This document shows, piece after piece, positions 1-34,116 of a DNA stretch of 64,000 nucleotides (positions are counted from its first letter, which is position 1; each line of letters begins with the position of its first letter). Position numbers and translations under genes: made by a program. This DNA is from Cristatella mucedo (lineage: Eukaryota > Bryozoa > Phylactolaemata > Cristatellidae). Where the stretch lies: positions 982,501 through 1,046,500 of the forward strand of contig WPIO01000057.1 in the NCBI GenBank assembly GCA_009760855.2, read 5' to 3'. Below the pieces are notes generated by a model that was not told the origin of the DNA, ran no database searches, and saw only the letters and a program-made list of their open reading frames with translations.

Positions 1-2060
1 CTGCCAAGGGAGACCCGTTTGAGTTTGGTAAGTAATATCAAGCATTCGCTTGACTTAAAAAAAACAAGGCAGCGTTCAATGAAAGCAGCTTCATTTAAGT
101 AAATAAGGACGAGTTCTCTCCAGCTGGTAGAACTTTACATTGCATAGATATCCTGATGAACTTGAATTTAGTATTTCGTGTTAGTGCAGACCATGTCCTG
201 TTTCCAAAGTCGGTTGTGGTCGTACCTAAAACGCATAATCCATTAGGGATCACTTTAAGTTATCGAGATATTAAACTTCAAACGAGTCTTGCTGAAATAG
301 CTTCCTTTTCATTTTTAGTGACTGGAATTCTTTCTTATTAGCATGCTTAGTAGCATAATGAAGAAACCATTAGGAGAACTTTATGCTACAGCTGTAGCAT
401 CTATTGCGTGAGCTGGTCATTAGGTGAGCTAGGCTTGCCGCCGCTAGCTCAAAAGACAGGTAAGCATTGTTATGTAATGCGAAACGAATAATCTATTGCA
501 TTATATTGAGCACTTGGCTGTTTGTAATGCTAATATTATCTCAAGTGAAGGTCTTACTTCCAATCAGGAAACCATTGTAAACTCTGTACAAAATTCAATG
601 AACCCACTACAAAATTGTGACTTCTAAGTTCTAAATCAAGGCAAAACAGCAGCTAATATTAAGAAAATAAAACTTAATATTTGACATTGACTGGTGGCTA
701 GTTAGCTCCGCGGTTCAATTGCTAACGGCTACGAATTGCTAGGTTGATATGTGAATACATTTAGCCTCTCTTATGAGGAGGGTTCTAACTAAAACAACTT
801 GAAACTATCTAATTTTCGGATGAATTGCTGAGGGAAAGTGAAAGTTAAGTTAACGGAACAGTTTCCTTAGCTGTACCTTTGCAGCTACAGGAGACAAATA
901 TTCACCCGAACACTCCATACACTCAACAAATTACAATCAGTTCAGATAAACAAAGTTTCTCCAAGATATTATTCCATAATGCTTAGACAGAAAAATCAGG
1001 GGTTTGGAACTGCTAGCAATTAGAACAGTAATGGTAGTTTGCCTATCTCTGCTAACACTTGAGATAATTCCTTAGCGCTACGCTGCAGGAAGTTCTGAGA
1101 CTGGAATCATTAAAATTTGTTGGTACGTGGCTAACTGACGTAATGCCTTCTCAAAGAACAGAAAAATGAACTGCATCCGCGGAGCAAGTTTTGCTTTATA
1201 AAGTCAGGGTGAAGATGTATAATTAGGTAGGCCATAGTAAAAGAGTGGGATGGGAAGTACAGAGTCAATAATTCTACAATTAGAATCCTTCGATGAGATG
1301 CCGCTGCTGTTGCATCCTATTCGCCCGACAAGATATGTGAATCTTGTGTTGGTTTATTGTGGCTTCCTTGCAGTGGATAAGGCACGCCAGAGCGCAGTGA
1401 AATCATTGAACAGATGTCGCTATACCGTGGCGCCAGGCAGTGGTTACCGTAAATTGGGAATTCGAAACTTCTAGAGATTGCGAGCTAAATTTTGCGGTTT
1501 GATTGCGGTGCTGAAGCAGTAATTACATTTCGTTTGACTTGGTTAATTAGGGTAATAAATTATTCCGTAGTAATTATTAAACAAAATAATCCAATAAGTG
1601 ACGTATTCGCTAACCTCTTAATAAAATCAATCATAAGTCGTTATAATACAATTCCACATACATCTTGTTTTTTTTTTATAAACGTCAGGTCGAGAAACTT
1701 TAGCCTAGCGATGTGCATTTGCGTTTAGCTTGGAGAAAGAGTCGAGCTTGGACCAGGGGTTAGACGCAGTATATCGTTAATGAAGCTACGCATCCTAAAA
1801 TCAACTCAATCACAACCCCAAAAAAAGTATTCTGCCTAAGAAAGAATAGATAGTGTGATAATATGACACTGGCATTTCAATTTCAGCATGGCTGTATGAG
1901 CACCTTTGTTGCTTTTCGGAATGTTGTGCAGCAAACCTTCTTTCTTTGCAGCAAATGTAAAGTGCCTAGAATTAGATTAAGTTCTCTGAAGGTGCCATAC
2001 AACTGAATTATCACTAATGTACAGTTTCTTCCGCTAATTTGAGTATGGGGCAGAAATTAG
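1..2060. other. AT-rich intergenic sequence, nothing recognised
   Basis: Only short ORFs (up to 78 codons), none with a recognisable motif. No clear repeat family, tRNA or exon signature was seen. Confidence 0.6.
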
Positions 2061-2076
2061 TACGTTGCGAGAGCTT

Positions 2077-2805
2077 CCACGTCTAAGTTGGTCCATGCAT
2101 TTGTGACATCCCGGCTTGGCTTCTGTAAATCACTGCTTGCTGGCCAACCGGCATGTGCAATCAGGCGATTGCAGATGTTGCAAAGCTCCGCAGGTAGGCT
2201 TGTCTGTCGTGAGCGTCGCAGTCGCCACATCACACCACTTCTCACCGACCTGCACTGGCTCCCAGTCAAGCAACAGATCGACTTCAAGGTTGTGTCGCTC
2301 ACTTTTAGGTCACTTCATTCTTTGGCTCCAGCCTATCTCTCAGATCTACTCCCCCACCAGGACAAGCATCGTAACACCCGCTTTTCGGAATCCAACAGTT
2401 TATCAATACCTCGTACAAACCTCAAATCCTTTGGTAACCGTGCATTTTGTTCATACGCTCCCAAAGCCTGGAATTCCCTCCCGACTTGCGTCACAGCATC
2501 CCCTGACTTGACCACATTTAAAAAGAACTTAAAAACACACCTATTTAGGACAGCATTTAGTGGGTCCCTGTGATTCGTCCTTGATGTGCTTATGAGTGCT
2601 GACACTGTGCATGCTGCCACTAACACATTTGCATGCTGACCCTGTGCATGTCACCCCTAACCCTGTTATTCATGTTTATCAAGCACGATATTACTCACCA
2701 TTTTAATCGCGCTTCCCTTGCAGCAAATGTCGAGCGCCTAGAAAGAGATTGAGTTGTCTGAAGGCGCTTTATCAAGACCATTATCATTATTATTTTTATC
2801 ATTCA
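2077..2805 (+). mobile_element. LINE-A 3' fragment
   Basis: Encodes the C-terminal RT-associated region (LVHAFVTSRLGFCKSLL, RRLQML, HITPLLTDLHWLPVKQQI, then YAPKAWNSLP). After the stop comes a 3' UTR rich in ACTGTGCATGCTGCCACTAA-like sequence, then the stem-loop GCGCCTAGAAAGAGATTGAG and an ATT-rich tail. It looks like the 3' end of a CR1/L2-type non-LTR element, truncated at its 5' end. Confidence 0.85.
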
Positions 2806-4160
2806 ATTACCTTTTCGCAACGCAACTTAACGGACGACTTTCGAGTGGCAGCAAACTTGGTCATTTGGACAAACGTTTTGCGTTATGTATTCAGTACATG
2901 TTATGCCCCGTGGCTGATATCTTCAAAGAGCCGTACATGGTCCTGTTTGCATATTGTGAAAAAATAACATTTATCCAAGTTCAATACAATGCCAAATTGA
3001 CTAGCGATGCGATTGACGAATACACTTATTGGCATTGTTTCACATTGATAACTGTAAATGCACCCAATGATCGAGTTTCAGTACTGAAAATAAATTGGTC
3101 CACCGAGTTGGTACTTTTAAAATAGATGAAATCGGATATGCAAAACTATAGTAACGACAGGTCTTAAAAACTACCTGGCTATTCAGGTAAAAACTAAAAC
3201 ACTAAGCTTCAGGAATGTGTTAGCTGCAGTTTCAAGTAGAAGGAAATGTTTTCCTGAAAGAGGAAACTCCAGAAACTTTTGCTCTGCTGGTGACAATAAT
3301 GTTCTGAATCAGCAGCACACGGGCTGAACCAAAGAAGTCGCATCGCTTAGCAGACTTTGGCTGCTAACTATGTCTAAAATGTATTCGTCTCAGCCAATAA
3401 CCGTAAACGGTCTGTAATGATGGGAACGGCCTAAAATAGAAGCTTGGCATAGCTGCCAAAGCTTTGGTGACGGCACGAATTTATGCTTAGGAACCAGATA
3501 AAGGGCTTAAGACATTACCAAATTTTAGTATCTCGAGTGACCTATAGCACTATTGTCGGCAGCTAGAGACCGAAGAAGTTTTCTAAGCAGGGAATGATCA
3601 AACAAGCGTGTGCTTCAGGATATCGTCAACAAAACCACTCTATACTATTGTAAAAGTTTACATAGATATACCGATTGTTGCTGTCCATGGCAGTGATTGT
3701 GGCACGATGAACCTAAGTTAAGTCACTTAGCGGATACCTTATGAGTGCTTCAACTGCCACTGGAAAGCGTCCCTTGATTACACATTGTATATTAATTGGA
3801 TACATAAAATCTCAGACCACACCATTCAAGGAAATTTAACTTTAATAAATGCAATAAATATAGTCGATTTGTTAAGCGTGTAAGAGAACGTAATATCTAT
3901 CAAGGCATTTCGCATGCGCCACAGGGCTCTACCCCTCGAAGTATTGGTTGTCAAAGGCGAGCACTTTACCCCGGAGTCAAATCAGAGCTGTATCAAGACA
4001 TTTCGAGAAATATATTGACCCACTATATGTATCTGCAGGCCCAAGCTTCGATAATCAGAAGAATAATTATAGATCCTGCTAGGTCACGCGGCCGTGGTGA
4101 TTCGAGTCCCATACTAATAAAAATTATGCTATGTCATTAGTACAGATTAAATAAAATAAA
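2806..4160. other. AT-rich intergenic sequence
   Basis: Contains an open stretch (2754-3125) continuing from the LINE tail with no recognisable motif. Nothing else was supported. A tRNA-like B-box fragment (GATTCGAGTCCC, about 4098) hints at a decayed SINE. Confidence 0.5.
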
Positions 4161-4161
4161 G

Positions 4162-4310
4162 TAAATACAATTCATTTGTATAGGGCTCTGAGAGAAATCA
4201 ATCTCTACGCAGACGCTTCACATATGCCACAGGGTTTGAGCCTTCGACCTCAGCCAGACTTTGGTCGGGGCGAGCGCCTTAACCAACACCATAGGAGAAT
4301 TATATCTGTA
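4162..4310 (-). repeat. SINE-2 copy
   Basis: Minus-strand copy reading A box, B box region (CTCAAACCC-type, mutated) and the AGCGTC...AGAGATT terminal stem, ending ATTTGTATAGGG on the plus strand. Eroded compared with the copy at 59280. Confidence 0.7.
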
Positions 4311-4758
4311 TCTAGGTAACACGTAAAGTAATTTGCTGCAGGAAATCAGTAACCAGGTGTTAGTAGCATAAAAGATGGAATAATTAGAAAGCTTGCTAAA
4401 ATACACAGCTATCAAGGCTTGCAAAATTATGCAAGAAGACATTCAGGGTCACGTGATATTGAGAATCCAGATTAATTACAACACCAAATCACGAAGGCGG
4501 AATGCTCGCAAAGCATGAAGGAACAGAAAAAACTTCACTGGGGAACAAAGCTGTCTGGAACAGGCGAGTCTTAACCTGAGACTGAAATGATAAAACGTTA
4601 TAGCAGGTGGTTAACGTAGCCATCAGCCAAATCCAGACTTGCAGTGCACGAAATCTATTAGCCTGGTGGCTAAAGATTTCAGTTCAGCAAAAAAAGACAA
4701 CGTGTCTTGAAGCCGAAGAGAGGGTGGTACGTGAACACGGTGGAGGAGCACGGGGACA

Positions 4759-7330
4759 ATAATAATAATATTTATACATTTTTTATAAACTCAGAGAAAC
4801 CTTTCTCTCTTTCTTGGCACTTTACATTTGCTGCAAAAAAAGCATGGTCAAATATGATGGGTAAGCTTGTGCAAGCGATTGCAGTAACCCGCAATCCAGA
4901 CTGACGGATGTTTAATTTTGCTGCAAAGGATGCACGATCAAATGGTTAGTGGTAGCATGCTCATTAACACCAAGCATAACGTGGTTAAGAGTGGCATGCA
5001 CAGGGTCAGCATGCAAATATGGTTAGTGGATGCATGCACAGTGTCAGCACGCATAAGCATATAAAGGAAGAATCACAGGGACCCACTTAATGCTGTCATA
5101 AATAGGTGCGTTTTTAATTTCTTTTTAAAATGTGGTCAAGTCAGGGGATGTTGAAACGCAAGTCGGGATTGAGCTCCATGCTTTGGGAGCATTCAAACTA
5201 AAGGCAAGCTCTCCAAAATATTTGAGGTTCGTAGGAGGTATAGGTAAACAGATTCCGAAAAGCTGTTGGTACTATGCTTAGCAGGGTGAGGTAGTAGATC
5301 TGATAGGCAGGCTGGAGCCGAAGAATGAAGGGACCTAAAAGTGAGTGAGTAAACCTTGAGCCGATGCGTTGCTTGACAGGGAGCCAATGCAGGTCGGCGA
5401 AAGGTGGTGTGATGTGGTAACTGCGACGTTTACGATAGACAAGCCTAGCTACAGCATTTTGCACCAGCTGTAAGTGCCTGATTGCACAGGTCGGTAGACC
5501 GGGAAACAGTGAGTTACAGAAGTCGAGATGGGATGTCACAAACGCATAGACTATTTTAATGTGGTATCCCTGTCTAAACAAGCCCGAAATGTAGCTATTA
5601 CGTAGCTGAAAGCAGGCAGACTTGACTGTGAAGCTGATGCGGTCGTCTTATGCAAGGTCACTTTGGAACATTGCAACTATATATTTTGTGCAGATTCAAT
5701 AGGAGATATGCTGGCAGAGACGATAGTGAGCATTAACTTTTTCAAGTTCTGAATCCAACATGGTTCCCCCATAACTAGTAAGCTGGTTTTCTCACCGTTC
5801 AATTTATGAAAATTTGCTGCCATCCATGTGGGGATGTCATCAATATATGCAGCAAGTGAGTTGAGACAATTCAAAGCGCTGGAGGCCTGGGAGGGATCAA
5901 AGCTAAGGTACAACTGAGTGTCATCTGCATAGAAGTAAAAGCTTGATTATGCCTGGTAATCACATCGGCGGGAGGGAGAGTGTACACCGTGAAAAGAATG
6001 GGACCACGTACAGAGCCCCGAGGTACCCTAAACGTCAGAGGTTAATCGGATGATCTTTGTCCGTTCACATCAACACTCGAGTCTCTCACTGAGATAGGAC
6101 CTAAACCATTTCAGTGCAGTGCCATGCCAGTGATGCCCAGGAGAGATGAGAGGTGCTCAAGAAGGCTTCGGTGATCGATAGTATCAAAAGCTGCCGAAAG
6201 ACCGAGCAAAACAAGCAGAGAAACTCTACCCACGCCTGCATTCCTAAGTAGGTCGTTGTGCACCCGGAGCAATGCTGACTCTGTGGAGTAATTAGCTCTA
6301 AAGCCACACTGGAACTTACAAGTAAGGTTTGAAGTTTCAATATATGAGTTCAGCTCGTCCGCCACGACTCATTCTAGTGTCTTTGATTGAAACGATAGAA
6401 GGGTGGAAGTTTCTCAAGTTCTCTTGGTCTAGCGTGGCTTTCTTGAGCAGGGGCCTGACTACAGCCTTTTTGAGAGGTTCTGGGAGATGATCTGAGGCCA
6501 ATGACACATTGTTGATGGTTGTTGTGTATGGCGGCATCAATGCATCGTAGAAGCAGGACAGTTGGAATAGGGTCCTAAGGACTAGTTGTCTTGATTGAGA
6601 TATGAACTTCAGGATGCGGTCGCTAGTGGCCTCCTTGAATGTAGACATTGAGGTGCTGCATGGAATTGAGGGACAGTGTTCCAGGGGGATGCTGCCACAT
6701 TATAGATGGACTCCCTGATCTTGTCTATCTTTTTGACAAAAAAGCTAGTGAAGCGATCAGCTAGATCATCACAGGGATCATTTAATAAGGAGCTAACCTG
6801 GGAGCAATTAAGGAGATAGTTGATCGTCATCAGCATTTCTGGATTGTGCATCTGTGGTTCAAAAAATGTTTTTTATAGAAGTTAGACTTGGCCTTTGCTA
6901 GGATCGATTGGTACGATCTATAGTAGTCCTTGTAAGCCTGTCGATGGACAGTCAGTCTTGATCTTTTGTATACTTTTTCAGGCATCTGCTTAGTAGACCT
7001 AGCTTGCTTACTGACTGGTAAACCATAAACCGTCTGGGCGAGGGCACACATTGCGCTTAGTGAAAGGTGAAAATTCGTCGAGCATGTCAGCTAGTGTCGT
7101 GTTGTAGATATCTACCAATGATGACAGGTCTGAAGGGATCGAGCAGCAGAGGCGAGGCAAATACTCTCACATGGACAGCATCGATGTTAAGGATCTTGAG
7201 GTTTCACGATTCACAGATAAGGGCACACATTGTAGAATGAATGAGATCTGCATGTGGTCGACAGACATACGAGGACTGCTGTACATCAGACCTATCTATC
7301 CTAGCAAATGCCAAGTCTAGCTTCTATAAA
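4759..7330 (-). mobile_element. LINE-A, longest copy, multiply broken
   Basis: On the minus strand: a pre-RT segment (YKDYYRSYQSILAKAKSNF, about 6900), PEPLKKAVVRPLLKKATLDQ, the RT finger region ([39 protein letters not shown], about 6150-6330), a region near YLSFDPSQASSALNCLNSLA (about 5880), the C-terminal HWLPVKQRI block (about 5380) and the 3' UTR with tail at 4759. Several frameshifts and stops make it inactive. The upstream endonuclease is missing or too eroded to see. Confidence 0.85.
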
Positions 7331-7369
7331 AGTATCGTCGATTAAACGATGCTCAATATAAAAATACCG

Positions 7370-8620
7370 ATGTCTAGCAGGACAATTACCATAACCGCTT
7401 CTTTTGTGATAATCTAGCAAGTCAATTTTTTAGCTTCTTTGTCAGGAAGGTAAACAAAATCAGTGAGTCCTTCCTTGAGGTAAAAGCATCACCACCGGGT
7501 TTCTGTCCCTCAGTAATTTACATACAGGACTCCCCTCACTCAATTCCGTGCAGCCCCTTAATGTCTGTTTTGAAGGTGGCCACGAGTGATCTGATCCTGA
7601 AATTCAACTCCCGATCAAAGAAGACTACAAGCCCTCTAGACCCTATTCCCTTTGTGCTACTTCTGCTATACATGAGATTTGCTGTTGCAATCCATGATTA
7701 TCATAATAAATATACCATTAGCCTTAGGTTTTGTCTCTGCAACTTAAAAAAGGCTGTAGTTAGGCTACTAATGAAGAGGACAACACTAGACAATGAGAAC
7801 TTGAGCAATTTATTTTAGTCTCCCTATTGCAGTGTCTACCAAAGGCACGGGAACTAGTAGTGGCAGACGTGCCAAACTCTTACACAAAAACGTCAAACCT
7901 AGCAACCAAGTTCCAGCTAAGTTTTGGAGCTTATCACTTCCACCATTGATTCGGGTGTATGACGACCTACCGAGAAGTGAAGCCTTACGTAAAGTCTCTT
8001 TGCAGGCTTTGCTTGATCTTTTGGCAGCATTTGATACTATTGACCATCAAGTATCTCTTGAGCACCTCTCATCTCGCTAGGTAGCACTGGCACTGCACTG
8101 CAACGGTTTAGATCCTATCTCAGTTAGAGACTGGGCATTACAATCAATAGGCAAAACATATTTATGAAACAAATAACGCACGGGGCGCCTCACGGCTCTG
8201 TGCTTAATCTGCATCTTTTTGCAATTCATGCCCTCCCTCTTACCGATCTAAGCCCCATAAAAGATTTCGCTTCTATGCCAATGACACACAGCAGTACCTA
8301 TGCTTCAATCCTTCCCAAGCATTCCAGCATGTCAAACTCGCTAAACTCCCTTGCTGACATAAGTTGCTGACATAAGTAGTTTGATTGCAGCAAAAGTTGT
8401 CAAATTGAATGACAATAAAACCAACTTACCAGTTATGGGCCAACTGGCATGACCCTGAAATTGGTAAGGTCACCGCTCAAAATCGGCTCCGAAAGCAAAT
8501 CTCGAGCTGTGTCTGCACGAAATCTGGGCGGCCTCTTCCAAAGTCACCTTTCACTAGGCGGCCACATCAACTACATTGTCAAGTCGAAAGCAAATCGAAA
8601 GCAAACGAAGGTTGAGGGAA
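7370..8620 (+). mobile_element. LINE-A RT fragment, head-to-head with the preceding copy
   Basis: Shows [51 protein letters not shown] (a degraded PQGSVLGP) and further RT remnants in shifted frames. It begins where the minus-strand copy ends, so the two copies point away from each other. Confidence 0.8.
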
Positions 8621-9892
8621 GGATCTTGCTTACGTTGCCATACGCGTTCGACGCGAGTGCACACACACACACGCTGCCTACCCTTGGGTCTTGGTCCGCA
8701 GGGTAAGGTAGTCACACTTCCAAGATCAGGCTCGTGTGTTCCAATCCAGTAGTAGCAGAGTACTTTATTGCCCACTGCAGGCCCTAGCGATGGCCGCTGT
8801 GGCACTTCAGCCGCCATATAAATGACTATTAAATAGGCCTTGACCTTTGCCCCACACCCTGAAAGATGTGCACACCTCGGTGGCTTCATTCGCGGGCATA
8901 CTGCACAATTTTCCAAGGAAGCTTTGCCTTGTCTTTGCCCAGGCCTGAGACCGATGAGTGAGGCCGACGACGTGGAGCTCCGACGGCTGACTCGGGCAGA
9001 CAATGTTTCGCCAGCTCAAGAGCTGGCTCGCCCAGCCTACCCTAACATTGGTGCCACTCACAAGGTTCTGGTCAAAATGATGGTAAAAATAAGCAGGTAA
9101 TCAGAAAATCACTCGTTCCAGATGTACGGGCAAGGTGGAGGTCGGTGCATGTACTTGAAGTAACATAAATGGCGCACCGAGATCTCGGGATGACACTAAG
9201 GGTCAAGCCACGGCTTCTGGGCTGCCGACTGCTGCTACGGCAGCTGTTCCCTTCGTTGCTGTAGGGAGCGGGAAGCGACAGACCCGACGGATCCCCACAC
9301 TGCCGCCGCTAGGCTGCCCAACTCTCGCGGTCCCATCCCACCAGCAGGCTCCTCCATTGCAACCCAAACCGTCGCATGCATGAATACCTCTAAACGTCTT
9401 AATCTCGTCAGCAGCAGAAGCCGAGCAGCGTGTCACATACGCGAAAGTTGGCTGCCGAGTCTGCCAGCAACTGCTAGTTCAAAGAAATCCGCGCTCCGAA
9501 CAAATCTTCGGCACAGAGACCCTTGTCCAGCAAAGGCTGGAGTCGAGCAAAGGAACTGCAGCGGCGGCAGCAGCGGCAGCAGAAGCATCAGCCGAGGTGG
9601 TCTGCTCGAGGTGGTCTGCTCGAGGTGGCGGCAAAGCAGCATCAGCTGGCTAAGACGAGCTGCCTACTGCAAGTCTTCTGCTGCGGCCAGAGCCAGCAGC
9701 CGGCACGGCTCGCTTATTCGCCCGATGCAGGCTGGCTGGTTGAGCCGGCCTCGAGCGCTCGGTCGGCAGTTGCTGCCGCCGCTGCCGTCCAGACACCAGG
9801 CAGGCACGAGCGGCCGCTGCCGCCGCCGATGCTGACCGAGCTGCCCGCCTACGGCCACGGCTAGCGAGCACCCGAGCAGGGAGCTGCCGGCG
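8621..9892. other. GPATCH1 3' flank, no gene recognised
   Basis: Short SINE-1-like remnant near 8695-8800 (tRNA-like lead, then TACTTTATTGCCCACTGCAG). The rest is GC-rich with overlapping ORFs on both strands and Ser/Gln/Arg-rich simple coding. Probably includes the GPATCH1 3' UTR (minus), but no poly(A) signal was obvious. Confidence 0.5.
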
Positions 9893-30286
<20,394 letters not shown>

Positions 30287-30740
30287 GCCGGGGAATACAA
30301 GTACAGCGATTCAAATAGCCCTAATCCGTTCTTCGGCGCTTCCGGCTCGGCTTGGACTGCCTCAGGCGGCTAGGTTCGCGGTTCTGCCCGCCGCGGCTTT
30401 TCGCGTTCAACAGCTTGTGTATCCGATTGCGCGCAATGATAAATTGCTTGCGTATCTTTATTCGTGCGTCAGGTTTTATCGATGACTACGGCGGCGTAGT
30501 ACTGCATTTTTCTGTTTTACGCCTTATTTGGCGGGTGGGTGGGGCGCACTCCCTTTACTGCCTCCTTGGCGCCGCCGTTAGCTGTGCGCAGCTGCAGAGC
30601 TCAGGTCGTGGGCTCCGGTCCTGCTGCAGGAAATTTTTAATTGCGCCTTGCAGTTGGTATGAAATCCGAGAAGTCTTTTCCGCTGCATTATAAATACGGT
30701 CGATAGGTCAGTCAATATGATTTTGACCCGCCTTACCTTT
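30287..30740. other. GPATCH1 5' flank / candidate promoter region
   Basis: Immediately upstream of the GPATCH1 start codon on the minus strand. Mixed composition with no clear TATA box or initiator. Overlapping short ORFs on the plus strand show no recognisable domain. The LINE-B copy at 30745 bounds the region. Confidence 0.4.
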
Positions 30741-30744
30741 TAAC

Positions 30745-31448
30745 TCCCACAGTGGTTTGTAAAAAAATTAACTAGCTCTTTACTTCTGTCTCGGCTTGAT
30801 TATTGTAATTCCCTATTGGCTGGGCTGCCGAAGAAAGCTATTATGCCACTGCAGCGGACTGTGAATATGGCTGCAAGGCTAGTCTTCAAGTCCCAGCGGT
30901 TTGAGCACGTGTCTCCTTTGCTAAAAGAGCTAGGATGGTTGCCGGTTGAGCAAAGGATACAGAGAAAAGTCCTTACGGTGACCCATAAGGCCCGCCACGG
31001 CTTGGCTCCTTCGTACCTAGCTGAACTGCTGCATCAGTTTCAGCCTGTTCGTGCCCTCAGGTCCTGTGTGACAATAAATTAGCTGTCCCATTCCTCCGCT
31101 TAAAGACAGTTGGCGAAAGAAGCTTTAGCTCTGCAGGTCCTAGACTGTGGAACTCGCTTCCACAATTCTTATGCAACGACAACTACTCTCCTACTGCCGA
31201 CTATGGCTCATCCTTTTCAGCGGTCCTGACCTGCTACTTCTATGCTACTCACTACCTCAACTGCTCTCCTGACTCTGCTATGCTTCCCACTTTCTCTTTG
31301 TTGCGTGAGACGAAGTCTGTTGGGTACCGAATGCATACCGAAAGCCGCTTAGGCTGTGAGTGCGCTATGCAAAACTCTCCTGCGTAACACGCACGTGGTC
31401 TTTATGACTTTATGGAATTACAGACGGAGATACATTACATTACATTAC
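30745..31448 (+). mobile_element. LINE-B 3' portion
   Basis: Encodes [58 protein letters not shown] and, after a one-base loss near 31070, [12 protein letters not shown]. Ends in repeated TACAT at 31430-31446. Lies just upstream of GPATCH1, pointing away from it. Confidence 0.88.
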
Positions 31449-31449
31449 C

Positions 31450-32195
31450 TGGCGGTTGCGTAATGATTACTGGTACGGTATTTCGTTGGAGCTAAATTTG
31501 AGTGTAATCGCGTATATCCAATAAATTCTTCGGTGCTTGCACAGTTTTCGCGTGCTTGTCCGGAGTACGCGAATACATGCGATGCCGTCCGAAAAGCCGA
31601 GCACTATGGAAATACAGATACGCTGTAAAATACTTCGTTGCTTTATTAACTCCTGGCCGAAACCATTCCATCGCAGCGAAAGAGTTGTATTGTTCATAAT
31701 ATCGGCGGAAGTAGTGCAGTTTACCAACTTTTTGTTCTTTACCAGGTCTGAAAATGTGTGATGGGTAGGCTTTGGCAGTTTTGCAGCTTTCATCTACCGA
31801 CGTAGCCGCCACTTTTGCAGGAGATTATCTGGTGGCACCAACATGCGCCTCATAGTCTCAACAGACTCTCTTTAATACGCTATAATCATTAGAGCTTTGG
31901 CCCTTGTTGTCTGCTAAGATTTATGAATAATAATAATAATAATAATAATTCACTTGAACCAAATTAAAGCGGTAACTACAGTCCTCGGTTCATCCGAAAT
32001 GGCGATTGAATGGCTTCCTGTAACCGAGCCATCGATCTCATTCCAAGACTCAACACATCTGCACACTCCGACCGGATGTCTCTTTCCTTGACCAGTCCTG
32101 AAATTAGTGCTCCAAAAAGTCTTGAGGTGCACTATACGAGAGCGAACATGCAGTACGTATGTGAAAAAGCCGGTAAATCGTAATTGTAAAAATAA
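31450..32195. other. Unassigned sequence
   Basis: A 106-codon minus ORF (31812-31492) and an overlapping 108-codon one show no motif I recognise. A short (AAT)n run is at 31926-31950. Not supported as a gene. Confidence 0.4.
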
Positions 32196-32199
32196 AAAT

Positions 32200-32345
32200 A
32201 ACACAATTCATTTGAGTAGCACCCTAAGAGAAATCAATCTCTTCGTTGGCGCTTGACACATGCCGCCGGGCTCGAGCCCACAACCTTGGTCGTTAAAGGC
32301 AAGTTTTTCACCCCTGGACCGCACTAGGGCGGCATAGAACGGCTC
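32200..32345 (-). repeat. SINE-2 copy
   Basis: Plus strand: ATTCATTTGAGTAGCACCCT, AAGAGAAATCAATCTCTTCG, GGGCTCGAGCCCACAACCTT (B box complement), then GGACCGCACTAGGGC-like 5' region. Confidence 0.8.
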
Positions 32346-32689
32346 TCGCTTTGTTACAAGAAAATAGCATTTCAAAACCGAACAGAAAACTAATAAACAA
32401 CGATTAGCAACTAAAACTGCATGGGTAGCTGCTGGAACCCCAAAAATGACTTCGCATGGCCATTCGCTCGCTCGCTGTAAGGGAAACGAGGTAAACTGGT
32501 GGGGCGGCAAGTCACGTGCTACTGGCATTACTTTCTCATCCACGAGCGCCACCTTCAGATCTCGGTACCTGGGCGCGACTTACCATATTTTACCCCAGCT
32601 GACGTTTTAGTTCTTAGAACATCGAGCGAATGGGGTTGGCTGCCTCACCCTGTGCCACTCGCTGCCAGCTCGGGCCGACGAATTGCAGA

Positions 32690-33625
32690 CCGGGGGGGGG
32701 GCAGGGTTGGTTAGTAAGCCCGGAAAACTTGCCTTCTAAGACGTGGAATCAAAACCGCGTCTGGGCAGCGCTTATTGCGGAAATGGCAGCTGTATCGCAG
32801 CTTGATTATACCGGGAGGCTGGCTGGCCTGGGCCATTGGAGACCGTAAGATGAGAACGACCATACGCCACGCTAAGAAGTTTGATTGGTCACGTGGGAAC
32901 ACTTGCTTTCTATAGTGTGAAATCAAAACAGCAGTTGCAAGACGCCCATTGTAGAAATGGCAGCTGCATCGCAGTTCAAAATTGCACGGAGGCGCTGGCC
33001 ATTGGAGGCCAGTGCGTATGAACTCACCTGCAAAAAATTCGAGACCGCAGTTGTGCGATGCGTATTGTAAAAATTTTAGCTGTACAGCAGTCCGTAAAAG
33101 TGAGAGTGCTTGCTGAATTAGGCTATTACACGCGAGCAGTCGTGAGTAATCGCAAAAAAATCAAGTGCGTTATCCCAGATCACTATTTTCTACGAAATGC
33201 AATCAAAACCACAGGGGCGTGACGCCTATCGTAACAATGGCAACTATATGGTAATATGAATATTTAGGGATGCTGGCTAGCCCGGGACACTGGAAGCAGG
33301 AGCATGAGGACAGGCAAGCGTAATGGCGTGAGATTCGGTGGGTAATCCTGGAGCCCCGTTGTCTGCAATAAGGAATGAGAACTGCAGTTTCTCGAAGTTT
33401 CCTATGGACATTTCAGCTGTAACTTCGTTTGAATGTTTGAGTGTGCTCATTTGGCAGGACCGTCAGAGGTAATAGCATGAGAACGCTCAAGCACAATCAC
33501 ATGACATTTGATGGGTAAACCTGGAACACTATTATCTATTGTTGGAAATGAAAACCACAATTAATTGAAGCTTTTTATGGAAATCGTCGCTGTATTGCAG
33601 TTCGATTATTTATGACTGCTATCTG
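32690..33625. repeat. Degenerate tandem repeat, about 172-bp unit, six copies
   Basis: Anchor motif like ATGGCAGCTGTATCGCAG recurs near 32783, 32956, 33070, 33236, 33409 and 33582. Each copy also carries an AATCAAAACC-type motif 25-40 bases before the anchor and a CCATTGGAGGCC / CATGAGAACG segment after it. Four of the five spacings are about 166-174 bases; one is about 114 (an internal deletion). Copies are strongly diverged, so the array is old. Confidence 0.75.
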
Positions 33626-34116
33626 GGCCGCGCCGCAAGAGACACAATTTATAAGGCTGTTCTATAGCCGGCTCTGCAGACGTAGCACCATCGAGCTTGA
33701 AGGTAACCCAAGTAGCTGCCAACGGTCGGCTTTCACCTCATGCTGAGGCACGGCCAGTGAGCTACTACTACAACAAGTTTTAAACAGCAATTTAAAATTA
33801 CATGTTCTCGGTGGGATAGCCGAATGATTGATAGGGCGAACGCAGGATGCAGAGAGGTTCTTACAGACCCGCCACAGAATGCCCGCCGGTAGGTACAGAG
33901 TCAATACCTCGGAACAATACTACTGCTATTGTATTTTTAATTTTTCAAATTTAACAATAAATATATTTATACTGTCATCGTAAACAATACAAGATACTGT
34001 TATTGTGACTGTACACAATACAATACTATCATTGTTGTCGAAGCAAATATTGATGTCTATTGTCAATAAAATTATTATAAATGTTGATTACAAGCAATAC
34101 TTTTTGCTTCAATCTC

